64,000 nucleotides of DNA. It comes from Streptomyces sp. H39-S7 (GTDB taxonomy: Bacteria > Actinomycetota > Actinomycetes > Streptomycetales > Streptomycetaceae). Below the pieces are notes generated by a model. The model did not search any database and was not told the DNA's origin. It saw only the letters and a list, made by a program, of their open reading frames with translations. The stretch spans positions 61,437 to 125,436 of the forward strand of contig NZ_JAPVLU010000027.1 of the NCBI RefSeq assembly GCF_027158205.1. Direction: 5' to 3'. Below are positions 1 through 8,659 of this stretch, one piece after another (position 1 is the first letter of the stretch; each line of letters opens with the position of its first letter). The position numbers and the translations under genes were made by a program.

Positions 1-573
1 GTCGGGCTCGGCCTGGTTGCAGGCGTTCTGTACGGCCGCGACGTGGATCTCCGTGGAGGCGGATCGGATCTGCCCGACGCTGACTTTGGAGAGCCCGATG
101 TGTCCAATCTTGCCTTCCACCTGGAGCTGACGCAGTTCCCCGACCTGGTCCTCTAGCGGAACGGCCGGATCGATTCGGTGGAGGTAGCAGAGGTCGAGGC
201 GGGCGCTGGCCAGGCGGCGCAGACTGGCTTCGACTGCGGCCCGCAGGTACTCGGGCCTGCCTAAGGGCCTCCACAAGTCGGGGCCGGGTCGGACCATGCC
301 GACTTTCGTAGCGATCAGTAGGCGGTCGGGGTAGGGGCGCAGAGCCCGGCAGATGAGTTCTTCGACGGTGTGGGGACCGTAGGCGTCGGCTGTGTCGAGG
401 TGAGTGATGCCCTGGATGTGGACGGCCTCTCGCAAGACACGGATTGCCGTTGCGGGATCGCGCGGTGGACCCCAGGTACCGGGGCCGGTGAGGCGCATAG
501 TGCCCAGGCCCAGGCGGGAGACGCGTTTCCCGGCGAGGGTGATGGGTCCGGCGGGTAGGCGCGGCGAGGTCAC
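1..573 (-). CDS. Aldo/keto reductase (N-terminal 191 residues; 3' end beyond window)
   Basis: NAD(P)H-dependent TIM-barrel oxidoreductase of the aldo/keto reductase superfamily; substrate unknown. The reading frame shows SRLGLGTM near residue 20, LDTADAYG with the expected catalytic Asp60 and Tyr65, IATKVG with Lys90, and LCYLHRID with His132, so the full catalytic tetrad is present. The cofactor-binding C-terminal part lies outside the window. The GTG start at 573 overlaps the TGA of the upstream P-loop gene (GTGA), which argues for translational coupling and makes it the fourth gene of the radical SAM cassette. Confidence 0.9.
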   Translation of the reverse strand, partial: MTSPRLPAGPITLAGKRVSRLGLGTMRLTGPGTWGPPRDPATAIRVLREAVHIQGITHLDTADAYGPHTVEELICRALRPYPDRLLIATKVGMVRPGPDLWRPLGRPEYLRAAVEASLRRLASARLDLCYLHRIDPAVPLEDQVGELRQLQVEGKIGHIGLSKVSVGQIRSASTEIHVAAVQNACNQAEPD

Positions 574-1166
574 GCGGCGGCTGCCATGGCGCGGACGGCG
601 TCCAAGACGGCCGTGCGGGCTTCGTCGCGGGAGGCGTCGGTGTTGGCGACCACCAGATGGTGAATGCCGGTCGAATCGAGCAGACGGTGCAGATGCCGGT
701 CGACGCCAGCGCGGTAGTCCAGGTCACGGTCGCGGTGGTTGCCCAGCGGGACATCCGGGTCGAGGGCGGTGAGCAGGAGCAGGTTGTAGCCGACGGCGTG
801 GGTGGCCGCCAGCGCCGTTAGACGCCGCTGGGTCGCCTCGTCGAAGGGTTGGTCGCGCTGGGCGAAGCCGGCCATCAGGTAGGCGAGGGGGTCGAAGGAG
901 CTGCGGTCGAGGAGGATCACGTCGGCGGTGAGAGTAGCTTCGAGTTCTGCGCAGATGCCGGCGGAGATCAGCCACTCGGTGGTGGTGGCCGTCTGCTGTT
1001 GCATCTTGGGGAAGCCGAGCTCGGCCGCCCTCTTAGCGAGGCTGCCCGAGGTGCGGGCGGCGGTGTAGCCGAGGGCACGCACTTCCATTTCCAGGCGGCG
1101 GAGCAGGGTGGTTTTGCCGGTGGAGTGGGTGCCGCAGAGGGCGATGCGTATGGGTGTGGCTACCAC
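570..1166 (-). CDS. Small P-loop NTPase (AAA/NadR-kinase-like)
   Basis: A 198-residue P-loop protein. The Walker A motif CGTHSTGKTTLL is at residues 11-22, close in wording to NadR-type and nucleotide-kinase-like ATPases, and VILLDRSSFDPLAY near residue 85 is a plausible Walker B/lid region. Start chosen at GTG 1166 because CCAGGAGGAAACACT lies just upstream, an ideal ribosome site; a much longer frame continues upstream but is antisense-type low-complexity sequence. It overlaps the end of the exonuclease gene by 7 bases and the start of the reductase gene by 4. The phosphorylated substrate is unknown. Confidence 0.85.
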   Translation of the reverse strand: MVATPIRIALCGTHSTGKTTLLRRLEMEVRALGYTAARTSGSLAKRAAELGFPKMQQQTATTTEWLISAGICAELEATLTADVILLDRSSFDPLAYLMAGFAQRDQPFDEATQRRLTALAATHAVGYNLLLLTALDPDVPLGNHRDRDLDYRAGVDRHLHRLLDSTGIHHLVVANTDASRDEARTAVLDAVRAMAAAA

Positions 1167-1762
1167 AGTGTTTCCTCCTGGGGGGCGGGCCGATGACCCG
1201 GCATGATCGTGGGGACGGCGACGGCGGTCAGTTCGTCCCACGTCTCGTAGTGGGCGGCGAGGTCGAGCAGCAGCAGGCCGGTGACGTGCGCGTCGAATCC
1301 GGCGCGGTGCCGCTGTCCGGGGATTCCGGCCGCGGGCAGTTGGAGGTGCTGGATGAGGGCGTCGAGCCCGTGACCACCGGCGTCGGGGTAGGTGGCGCGG
1401 GCCAGGCGCAGGGTGTCGATGACGCCGGCTGGTTCCCAGCCCGGCAGGTGCCGGGCCAGGGCGTCGTATTCGACGGTGGCACTGTGGGCGACCAGCCAGG
1501 CGCCGTCCAGAGCGGCTCGGATCTCTTCGGAGACCTGGCCCCAGGTGGGGGCCGTGGCCAGCGACTCGTTGGTGATGCCGTGGATGCGGACGATGTGTGG
1601 GGGGATCGCGGCGGGCGGGCGGATCAGCCAATCGCGTTGCTGGTCGATGTGCAGGGTGCCGCCGGTGACGGGGAGGACGGCGACCTCCACCAGGTCCGGC
1701 GGCCGGGCACCGTTGCCCTCGACATCGACGACGGCCAGCGGGGGCCAGGCGGTGACGTTCAC
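1160..1762 (-). CDS. DEDDh-type 3'-5' exonuclease
   Basis: A 200-residue protein of the DnaQ/RNase H-like exonuclease fold. The first catalytic motif is VVDVEGNG (Asp13, Glu15), followed by the typical IPPHIVRIHGITNE segment, WLVAHSATVEYD as the second motif, and HRAGFDAH as the third with the histidine that defines the DEDDh subgroup. It lacks polymerase or BRCT fusions and is about the length of a stand-alone domain. Start ATG 1762 overlaps the radical SAM stop (ATGA). Likely hydrolyses DNA or RNA from the 3' end; its role beside a radical SAM enzyme and an aldo/keto reductase is not obvious. Confidence 0.88.
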   Translation of the reverse strand: MNVTAWPPLAVVDVEGNGARPPDLVEVAVLPVTGGTLHIDQQRDWLIRPPAAIPPHIVRIHGITNESLATAPTWGQVSEEIRAALDGAWLVAHSATVEYDALARHLPGWEPAGVIDTLRLARATYPDAGGHGLDALIQHLQLPAAGIPGQRHRAGFDAHVTGLLLLDLAAHYETWDELTAVAVPTIMPGHRPAPQEETLW

Positions 1763-2943
1763 GCAGTGTCCTTCTGCGGCCAGCCGATGCCCGCTCGGCC
1801 GTGCCGTCGTGGGTGGTGGGGATGGCGCCGGTCGTGGACCTGGTAGCCGAAGCCGTGCTGGAGGAAGTAGCGCGGATGCTCGTCCAGGCCCTCGACCAGG
1901 ATGGCCCGGTCGTTGATCTCAACGGGCCCGGTGGCGCCCAGGGCACGCGCCTGCCGGGTGATGACTTCGAGGTCCGGGGCCTGCCAGGCGTCCCTGCACA
2001 ACTGGAGCTGGGCCAGTGGGCAGATGTCGCACAGTTCCCGGATGCCGAAGTGCCCGTTGTAGTCGGCCATTCCGTGCACGGAGGCGACGGCACAGGACGT
2101 CTTGCGGAACAGTTGGCCCCATGGAGCCGGCACGTTGGCCGGTTGGTGGAAGGCGGCCAGAATCCGCGCCTCGGACTCCTCAGGCATGATCTTGCGCCGG
2201 GCGGTGTCCGCATACGGTTCTGGCAGACCCTGTTCGCGGTAATACGCGGCCATCTCCTCGCGGAAGAACAAGCCGGTGTAGACGGTGGCGTGGGCGTGCT
2301 CGGCCAGATCGCGGGCGTAGGCGATGTCGGCGCCGGAGTCATTGAGGCCGGGCACGATCGGCCGCCAGTACAAGATCGTCCGGTAGGACTGCGCGTTGGT
2401 GTACAGGGTGCGCAGACTGTCGGCGGCGATCCGGGAATCGACCGGCTCGATACCCAGGTGCTGGATGTTGGAGTGGGTCACCAGCACGGTCAACTTGATG
2501 TTCCGGAACGTATTGAAGACCGCGCAGTCGCCTTCATCGACCCGCCAGCGGGTGATGACCAGGACGTGATTGGTCAGGCCGCGCTCGTCGAGTAGGCGCA
2601 GGGTGTTGAACGTGTGCTGCTTGACGACCGGCAGCATCGGGTCGGTGGCCTTGTTGAACAGTTGCAGGGGTGTGACGTGCGGCCGGAAGTACCGGTGCGT
2701 GAGTAGGGCGTTGACCGCGGCCTCGTCGCTCATCAGGGCGCGCGGCGCCTTCATGGCGAAGTTCTCGTACAGGTGGCGGACGCAGTACCCGCATTCCAGC
2801 GGGCATCCCACCACGTGGTTCAGCGACAGGCCGCTCTTGCGGTACTCGACGGGATCCGCGAGGTCTGGCTGGAGCTCGCTGATCTGGCCGGTGGTGAGAC
2901 GCGGCAGGGGTCGCCGTTGCGGTAACGCGCGGGTACGGCTCAT
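1759..2943 (-). CDS. Radical SAM protein
   Basis: A 394-residue radical S-adenosylmethionine enzyme. The cluster-binding CX3CX2C motif is CPLECGYC at residues 47-54, preceded by LSLNHVVG. VLVITRWRV and LYWRPIVPGLND look like the later barrel strands and substrate region. Extra cysteines near residues 300-320 (KTSCAV, ELCDICPLAQLQLC) could bind a second cluster or zinc. First gene of a four-gene unit with the exonuclease, P-loop NTPase and reductase. Start ATG 2943, with AAGGACC just upstream as a modest ribosome site. The substrate cannot be read from sequence. Confidence 0.88.
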   Translation of the reverse strand: MSRTRALPQRRPLPRLTTGQISELQPDLADPVEYRKSGLSLNHVVGCPLECGYCVRHLYENFAMKAPRALMSDEAAVNALLTHRYFRPHVTPLQLFNKATDPMLPVVKQHTFNTLRLLDERGLTNHVLVITRWRVDEGDCAVFNTFRNIKLTVLVTHSNIQHLGIEPVDSRIAADSLRTLYTNAQSYRTILYWRPIVPGLNDSGADIAYARDLAEHAHATVYTGLFFREEMAAYYREQGLPEPYADTARRKIMPEESEARILAAFHQPANVPAPWGQLFRKTSCAVASVHGMADYNGHFGIRELCDICPLAQLQLCRDAWQAPDLEVITRQARALGATGPVEINDRAILVEGLDEHPRYFLQHGFGYQVHDRRHPHHPRRHGRAGIGWPQKDTA

Positions 2944-3064
2944 GTGTGGTCCTTCATCGGGATCTTGGAGAACGAATCGAGAAGACGGTGCCTGGACCGA
3001 GGGATGTTCGGACCTCGGTTGTGAGACGGCAGGGGACGTTCAGTAGGCGGCTATGCGATCGAGG

Positions 3065-3214
3065 TCAGACCGGCAGCCAGGGCCATCGGGCGAACACCCA
3101 AGTGGGCGGAAGCACGAGCGAGAGCCAGATGATCACGACCGCTGCTCGGTGCCGTCGGATCTCGCCGAGGCGGCGTCGGACGGTTCGGGATAAGAGGCCA
3201 CGGATGCGCTTCAC
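3065..3214 (-). CDS. 49-residue basic single-pass membrane peptide
   Basis: A small gene whose GTG start at 3214 overlaps the TGA of the DUF6624 gene (GTGA), the usual sign of coupled translation. The product has a very basic N-terminal half (KRIRGLLSRTVRRRLGEIRR) and then one hydrophobic segment (AAVVIIWLSLVLPPTWVFA), ending in WPWLPV. It therefore looks like a membrane-anchored peptide with a cytoplasmic basic face. No family recognised. It is one of the few plausible short genes here, supported by its position and its composition rather than homology. Confidence 0.55.
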   Translation of the reverse strand: MKRIRGLLSRTVRRRLGEIRRHRAAVVIIWLSLVLPPTWVFARWPWLPV

Positions 3215-3744
3215 TGTGGGCGGGCGGTCGTCAGCGGGTGGGCGGACCGGATCCGTGCATCGGATTCGGCGAAGCACTCCAGGCCCACGTCGGCACGCCG
3301 GAGCCCCAGGTTTTCGGGGTCCTCCAGGTCGTAGAGCACCAGTTCGCCGTCCCGGACGATGTACTGCGTTCCGTAGATCTGTGGGACCTGGGCATTCAAG
3401 CGGCAGCGATCCGTCAGGTAGGCCAACTGCTGTCCGGTGGCCTCCCCGTCGCGTGCCGCTCGGCCCAGCAAGGCCAGGCACTCCCACTGGAAGCTGTGAT
3501 CGTGGTCGGCGTGCTGTGCCAGCAGCCAGGCCGCATCGGCTGCCTCGGGTCCGACGAGGGAACGGCCGGGCCAGCCGTGCTCCGCGATGATCCGCCGCAG
3601 CGCTTCCGTGTTGGCCCGGTCGACCACCTCAGGCGACCGGGCGGTACGTGGCGGGGTAGCCCACTCATGGCGCAGCTCCTGGTCACGCTGCTTCCGCAGC
3701 AGGAGATCCCTGGCCAGATCGGGTCTGAGGGGGAGCGGGTTCAC
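3211..3744 (-). CDS. DUF6624-family protein
   Basis: A 177-residue cytoplasmic protein. The segment IIAEHGWPGRSLVGPEAADAAWLLAQHADHD, followed by LTDRCRLNAQVPQIYGTQY, is the characteristic DUF6624 arrangement (HGWP, GADAAWLLVQHAD, AYLTDR, QxYGTQ). The biochemical function of the family is unknown; it is common in actinomycetes beside regulators. Start ATG 3744; no competing upstream start. The 3' end is overlapped by the small membrane peptide gene. Confidence 0.8.
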   Translation of the reverse strand: MNPLPLRPDLARDLLLRKQRDQELRHEWATPPRTARSPEVVDRANTEALRRIIAEHGWPGRSLVGPEAADAAWLLAQHADHDHSFQWECLALLGRAARDGEATGQQLAYLTDRCRLNAQVPQIYGTQYIVRDGELVLYDLEDPENLGLRRADVGLECFAESDARIRSAHPLTTARPQ

Positions 3745-3861
3745 GTCGAGGCCTCGCCTTGTGAGAAGCAGCGGATCGGGGTGGCCGCGCCCGCCGGAAG
3801 GGCGGGGGAGCCCATATGCCGGTCCTGGTGATCGGCCGGCGAGCGCGGAGTTTCGGGGATC

Positions 3862-4314
3862 TCAGGGGTTGATCTGGGCTCCACGTACGGGCATGACCGC
3901 CCAAGTGCTCTTGGCACTTCCCGCGAGCGGGATCCAGCCCCAGTCGATGGATAGGGCCTGCACCAGCTGCAGGCCACGGCTGCCGAGGACCTCGGTGTCC
4001 AGGGTCGGGTTGATGGCCGGTGGGGTGCTGGACCCGTCGCGGACTTCGACGAGCAGCACGCCATCTCCATGGGTGGCGACGAATTCGATCGCGGTCGTGG
4101 GGGCATGGAGCACGGCGTTGGTCAGAAGTTCGCTGACGATGAGTACCGCGGTGTCGGTGGCTGCCGGGATCCTCCAGAGGCGCAGGAGCGTGGCCACCTC
4201 CTGGCGGATGCGGCGGACCTCGCTGGCCGCGGGCGCCAGCCCCATCGCGATTTGGTGGCGGGCGACAAGTGACGGGCGTGCCCGTGGGGCGGGGGAGTGT
4301 GCGGTCATGAGCAT
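3862..4314 (-). CDS. Anti-sigma-factor-like ATP-binding protein (HATPase_c_2)
   Basis: A 150-residue GHKL-fold protein like RsbW/SpoIIAB serine kinases, which in actinomycetes bind sigma factors or anti-sigma antagonists. The N box SELLTNAVLHAP, a G1 box EVRDGS and a G2 region GSRGLQLVQALS are visible in the right order. Two in-frame ATGs exist (4314 and 4308); 4314 overlaps the stop of the upstream oxygenase gene, so the two are probably coupled. The partner sigma factor is not in the window. Confidence 0.85.
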   Translation of the reverse strand: MLMTAHSPAPRARPSLVARHQIAMGLAPAASEVRRIRQEVATLLRLWRIPAATDTAVLIVSELLTNAVLHAPTTAIEFVATHGDGVLLVEVRDGSSTPPAINPTLDTEVLGSRGLQLVQALSIDWGWIPLAGSAKSTWAVMPVRGAQINP

Positions 4315-5111
4315 TTCGGCTCCGCTTGCTCTCCGGTGTGGGCTGCGGCCCGAATGAATCCGGGCCGCAGCGCCATGGCGGGAATAGGGTCGCCGAGGGC
4401 GCGTACTACGAGCCGGTCCCCGGTGAACGGGGCACGGGAGTGGAGCCAGCGGTGGTTGTCCAGCAGATAGCCCTGGCCGGCAGAGAGGGCGATGTTGGTG
4501 CGATGGCGGTCCAGCACAGCGCGCAGTACAGGAAGGTGTGGGGTGAGGTGCGGGGAGAACTTCACCAGCTCGTCCAGGCGCAGCCGGAACGAGGCGCGGT
4601 CAGGACCAAGACGGCTGATGACCTGAGCGAGGTGTCCGCCGCCGTCGCCGAAGTAGGCCGACCGAGGAATAGCTAACTCCTCTGCGATCTCCGGATGATG
4701 GGCGTCGAGGTCGGCGAGGACGGCCCGCCCGTCGATCAACCCGCATTCACCGCCCTCCAGGGCAGGACGCAGGCACACCAAGAGCATCAGCCGGGGCGGT
4801 CTGGGGATGCTGGAGCGTTCGGTGTGCGGTGCCAGTTCGCCGTTCCCGAAACCGGCGAAGCCGGGCAACGGGGCGCGGTGCGGCAGTAAAGTGTTGTGGA
4901 TGGTGGTCAGCCCGTCGCGATCGCTGTCGCGATGTGGGGTCAGCCGCATCACGGAATGAACGAAGCCGAGGACCGTGCCGCGCGTGGACAGCCCGCTCAC
5001 CGTGGCGAGCCCGCACCCGCGCAGGCGCTCGGCCAGCCAGTTGGACCGTTCGGCCTCCGGCAGATGATGCTCGGCGAACGGTGTCGGGGCGGTTGCAGCA
5101 GCAGTTGTCAT
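4305..5111 (-). CDS. TauD/TfdA-like 2-oxoglutarate Fe(II) oxygenase
   Basis: A 268-residue protein of the double-stranded beta-helix oxygenase fold. The facial-triad motif appears as APHTERS (His96, Glu98) and the distal histidine in LLDNHRWLHSR, followed by a basic residue pattern for 2-oxoglutarate. GGECGLIDGRAVL is the conserved strand between them. ATG 5111 is preferred because AAGG lies nine bases upstream; ATG 5120 (MSLMTT) has no spacing for that site. It sits back to back with the Nudix gene, sharing the 5112-5297 interval as a likely divergent promoter region. Substrate unknown. Confidence 0.8.
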   Translation of the reverse strand: MTTAAATAPTPFAEHHLPEAERSNWLAERLRGCGLATVSGLSTRGTVLGFVHSVMRLTPHRDSDRDGLTTIHNTLLPHRAPLPGFAGFGNGELAPHTERSSIPRPPRLMLLVCLRPALEGGECGLIDGRAVLADLDAHHPEIAEELAIPRSAYFGDGGGHLAQVISRLGPDRASFRLRLDELVKFSPHLTPHLPVLRAVLDRHRTNIALSAGQGYLLDNHRWLHSRAPFTGDRLVVRALGDPIPAMALRPGFIRAAAHTGEQAEPKCS

Positions 5112-5297
5112 CAGCGACATCCTTGGGTCGACGGGAGAAGGGGAGCCATGCCGTTCACAGTCCAGGGCACCGGCACCTTGCGTAAAGTGACTGATTGTCA
5201 ACGCACCGACACTGCCTTGGCGGAGTCGGCCAGCGAGCCCTCGTGCTACGTTCCGAAGACCTCGGAGCTGCCCCTTCTTCCGGCCCTCAAGGACGTC

Positions 5298-5738
5298 ATG
5301 GACACCCCCATCGAGCACACGCCGCGCGCCTTCCCTATCTCCATCAAGGGCGTCGCCGTCAACGGCGACGGCCAGGTGCTGCTGCTGAAGAACGAACGAG
5401 ATGAGTGGGAACTGCCGGGAGGAAAGATCGAGATCGGCGAGATCCCGGAGGCTTGTGTCGTTCGGGAGCTGGAGGAAGAGACCGGCTGGGAGGTCAAGGC
5501 CGGTCCGCTGCTGGACACCTGGATGTACCAGCCGCTCCCCGGGCGATACGTCTTCATCGTCACTTACGGCTGCCTGGTCCTGACCCCCGACCGGCCCCCG
5601 GCCATCAGCCATGAGCACAAGGAGATCGGGCTGTTCGCCGAGGATGAGGTCCCTGGCCTGGTGATGCCGGAGGGCTACAAGCAGTCCATCGCCACCTGGC
5701 ACACCCGGCTGCGGGACTCCAGGGGCCGGGGACGGTAG
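5298..5738 (+). CDS. Nudix hydrolase
   Basis: A 146-residue Nudix-fold phosphohydrolase. The Nudix box GGKIEIGEIPEACVVREL continues EEETG, matching GX5EX7REUXEEXGU, at about residues 39-61. These enzymes cleave nucleoside diphosphates linked to another moiety and need Mg2+; the exact substrate is not predictable. Start ATG 5298 preceded by CAAGGAC; the frame is open further upstream without a good start. Followed after six bases by the XRE-TPR regulator. Confidence 0.88.
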   Translation: MDTPIEHTPRAFPISIKGVAVNGDGQVLLLKNERDEWELPGGKIEIGEIPEACVVRELEEETGWEVKAGPLLDTWMYQPLPGRYVFIVTYGCLVLTPDRPPAISHEHKEIGLFAEDEVPGLVMPEGYKQSIATWHTRLRDSRGRGR

Positions 5739-5744
5739 CCGGCC

Positions 5745-6935
5745 ATGTCGGGAGGAGACGGTCGCCGCCTGCCCGAGGCCCTGCCCCGGCCTGCTCCCAT
5801 ACCGATGGCAACCATGTGGCGGTGGGCCACCCCTCGGGCCCAGCAGGTCCTGGCCACCCGGGATCTCGGCGCAATCCTTCGATTCCACCGCAGCGTCAAC
5901 GGCCTGTCCCAGACGGCGCTGGGCGACGTTCTCGGCTACGACAAGACCTACATCTCCCTGCTGGAGAACCACCGTCGGACCATTCCCGATATGGACTCCC
6001 GCCGCCGGATCGCCACAAGTCTCGGGCTCTCGCCACACATCCTGGGGGTCACCGATCCAGCAGACGCCGACCATCGCGCGATGCTGCAGTTCGGAGAGTC
6101 CACCGTCCGACTGGCCGATATCGCCCGTCAGTCCGGCCATGCCTCCGAAGCCGTCGCTGAGTTGTGGCCTCTCGTCGCCCGCCTGGAAGCCCGCATCGAA
6201 CACGGACACGCCGAGCGCGAGGTACTTCGGCTCTTGGCCCGTGCCCGAGTGGGGCTCGGGGTCGCGCTTGGCAACGTGCTGCCTGAAGAGCGGCTCGGCA
6301 CCGCAGCGCGCTGGACGGCCCGCAGCCTGGAGATCACCCGCCACCTCGAAGACCCGGGCTTCACCTCCTACGTGTTGAGGATGCACGGCAACGAGCTGCG
6401 CAAGGCGCAACTTTGTGGCGCGGCCGTCAACCGTCTGCAGCACGCCGTTGCCCTCGCGCCCGATCGCGATGCCCGCGCGGCAGCTTTGCCATTGCTCGCC
6501 CGCGCCGCCGGCGCCATAAGGAATGGCACGCTGTTCGACCAGGTAATGCGGGAGAACGACGCGCTCCTTGAGGACGTCACGCCCACCTCGCTCTTCAACG
6601 CGTTCGCCCTGCATGAGATCCGCCTGCGCGGCCTGATCGCCACCAGCCGCCCTCAGGAAGCGATCCGCCTGGCCGACGACAGCCCCGTGCCGACGAACCG
6701 GGTGGCGCCACAGTGGCGCGTCATCGAACTCGTGACAGTCGGCCATGTCCGGCTGCTTGCCGACGACCGCACCGGAGCATCTGAGGCGCTGAACTCCGCC
6801 ATCGCCGAGGCTGTCGCCCAGCGATTGCCCCACCAGCTTCAGCGCATCATCAGGACTGCACACAGCGCGATGCCCGACACTCGCGATCTCGCGGCGCAGG
6901 CACTCGACCGGCTGCGTCAGGAGATGGCCGCCTAA
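5745..6935 (+). CDS. XRE-family regulator with TPR-like C-terminal domain
   Basis: A 396-residue protein. Residues about 40-100 form an XRE helix-turn-helix (LGAILRFHRSVNGLSQTALG, then YDKTYISLLENHRR), and the rest is a run of paired helices with alternating Ala/Leu/Arg typical of the tetratricopeptide sensor domains of Streptomyces XRE regulators. The protein probably binds DNA and an unknown ligand or peptide. It follows the Nudix gene by six bases, so both are likely one transcript; the oxygenase is divergent. Confidence 0.85.
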   Translation: MSGGDGRRLPEALPRPAPIPMATMWRWATPRAQQVLATRDLGAILRFHRSVNGLSQTALGDVLGYDKTYISLLENHRRTIPDMDSRRRIATSLGLSPHILGVTDPADADHRAMLQFGESTVRLADIARQSGHASEAVAELWPLVARLEARIEHGHAEREVLRLLARARVGLGVALGNVLPEERLGTAARWTARSLEITRHLEDPGFTSYVLRMHGNELRKAQLCGAAVNRLQHAVALAPDRDARAAALPLLARAAGAIRNGTLFDQVMRENDALLEDVTPTSLFNAFALHEIRLRGLIATSRPQEAIRLADDSPVPTNRVAPQWRVIELVTVGHVRLLADDRTGASEALNSAIAEAVAQRLPHQLQRIIRTAHSAMPDTRDLAAQALDRLRQEMAA

Positions 6936-7127
6936 CCTCGGCTCACCGACCCGATCCTGTTCCGTGCGGCGCATTCCTGCCCTCCGGTGTCGTTGCGCCG
7001 CCCACCGGATCCAACTCCCAGGGCGACTTGGAAGCGACAGGTTGTGCCATGTCCTTCCATCGGGACAACCGAGACCAATTCACTGGATTCCTGAAAACCC
7101 TTACCACGTCACTTTTTCCGGCGCTCG

Positions 7128-7146
7128 ACCGTGACGAAGTCACGGT
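7128..7146. promoter_or_regulatory. Palindrome upstream of second XRE-TPR gene
   Basis: ACCGTGAC-GAA-GTCACGGT is a perfect 8-bp inverted repeat with a 3-base centre, about 75 bases before the GTG start at 7220. It could be an operator for the XRE regulator or a small hairpin in the leader. The interval 6936-7219 otherwise shows no gene. Confidence 0.4.
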
Positions 7147-7219
7147 TCTCGTCAATTCCTAGTAGTCATATGGGCACCATTGGTGAATCATCAGTCGCGG
7201 CCTTCAAGGGAGTCGGACT

Positions 7220-8659
7220 GTGGCGAAGCCCCATAAACCCTCATGCGCAGCCCGGTTGCGCAGCCTCGGCGCGGAACGTCAGTGGTCGACCGAACGTGTC
7301 GTCGATGAGATTCACCAATGCTGTGGAACCAGCCGTCTGCGGTCGCACCGACTCGCCCGGGGCTGGACATTGCGAGAGGCCGTCGCCCATCTCCATCAGC
7401 TCTGCGACGACCGGAGAGTTGACGGACCCCGCAGCGATGCCGATCAGTGGCGGCTCTGGGAGACCATGCCCGAGCGCCGCCCGCGACCATCCACGGTCGA
7501 CCTCCTCTGCCGGCTGTACGCCACCACGCCTACCGGTCTCGGCTTCAGCGCAGGTGGCGACTTCGGAACTGCGGCAGACATCCACTCAAGCCACGCTGTC
7601 CCAGCGACAGCGCCCCCCGCTGCCACGCAGCCTCCCGCTCTAGCTCCGCAGGTACCTACGGCAGACGACACTCAGGCCGATCTCGCGGTCCCGCCGGACT
7701 TCGAGACCCTCATCGACTCGACGCGCAGACTCGTCGACCGCACGCTCGCCGATGCCAGCGTGACCCCCAACCAACTCGATCTGATCGACGAGCGCATCAT
7801 GTGGTTGCGCCAGCAGTACCTCACCTGCGCGCCAAAGCCGATGCTGCGCGCCCTCCTTACCGAATTGGGCGAGATCCACGCTCTCACCGCCGATCGACAG
7901 CCTGCTGCTGTTCAAAGCCGGCTGTCCTCGATGATTGCGATCCTCTCGACCCTCATCGCCGATGCACTGATGAAGCTCGGACAGCTACGCCAGTCGCAGG
8001 CGTGGTACGCCACCGCTCGTACCGCAGCGGACGACAGCGGCAACGTCGGGCTGCGGGCCCGCGTAAGAGTGCAGGCCGCCATGCTCCCCTACTACTACGG
8101 CCCCTTGGAGACAGCCGTCTCCCTGGCCCGCGAGGCCCGGCTCCTTCTCCGTCATCGACCCACCGCCACCGGGGCTTTCGCCGCTGCGGCTGAAGCACGG
8201 GCTCAGGCCCGTCAGGGCAACGCAGGTGCGGCAGAGGAGGCGCTACGCCAGGCGCAGGAGATCTTCGACCACACAGACCGCGGCCGCGAGGACGACGCGT
8301 TCTCCTTCCCTGAGCGCAGGCTTCTTCTGTACATCAGTGGAGCACTCACCCACCTCGGACAGCCAAAACGCGCGATGGCAGTTCAGCAGCAGGCCTTGCG
8401 GCTATACCCCGGAGAACTTGGAATCGACCCCGCTCTCCTCCGCTTCGAAGAGGCAATTTGCCTTGCCCACGAGCACTGTCTCGATGAGGCCTTCGACCTA
8501 GCAGGATCTACGTACCTCAGCCTGCCTATGGAGCACCGCACCTCTATCGTCGGCGCCCGCGCGCGCAACGTGCTGGAAGCGACCCCTCAAAGCATGCGAA
8601 CAGGACGAAAGGCCAGAGAATTGGGCGAACTGCTCGCGCTCCCAGCCAGCGAGAGGTGA
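7220..8659 (+). CDS. XRE-like regulator with TPR sensor domain
   Basis: A 479-residue protein. The N-terminal 70 residues contain a divergent helix-turn-helix (SHRLARGWTLREAVAHLHQL, then WRLWETMPERRPRPSTVDLL) of the type found in Streptomyces regulators with large helical C-terminal domains. A Pro/Ala linker near residues 120-150 is followed by TPR-like helices to the end. Start GTG 7220 with AAGGGAGTC upstream. The 3' end overlaps the possible GTG start of the kinase gene, pointing to one operon. Confidence 0.8.
   Translation: MAKPHKPSCAARLRSLGAERQWSTERVVDEIHQCCGTSRLRSHRLARGWTLREAVAHLHQLCDDRRVDGPRSDADQWRLWETMPERRPRPSTVDLLCRLYATTPTGLGFSAGGDFGTAADIHSSHAVPATAPPAATQPPALAPQVPTADDTQADLAVPPDFETLIDSTRRLVDRTLADASVTPNQLDLIDERIMWLRQQYLTCAPKPMLRALLTELGEIHALTADRQPAAVQSRLSSMIAILSTLIADALMKLGQLRQSQAWYATARTAADDSGNVGLRARVRVQAAMLPYYYGPLETAVSLAREARLLLRHRPTATGAFAAAAEARAQARQGNAGAAEEALRQAQEIFDHTDRGREDDAFSFPERRLLLYISGALTHLGQPKRAMAVQQQALRLYPGELGIDPALLRFEEAICLAHEHCLDEAFDLAGSTYLSLPMEHRTSIVGARARNVLEATPQSMRTGRKARELGELLALPASER

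Noticed and set aside
570..2342. A 590-codon minus-strand frame spanning the radical SAM, exonuclease and NTPase genes
   Set aside because: Only its last 198 codons are gene-like; the rest is Arg/Pro-rich antisense-type sequence over two well-supported genes in other frames. The GTG 1166 start has a clear ribosome site.
4305..6974. An 889-codon minus-strand frame covering the Nudix and XRE genes
   Set aside because: The part above 5111 is the shadow of the plus-strand genes; the oxygenase itself starts at 5111 with a proper ribosome site.
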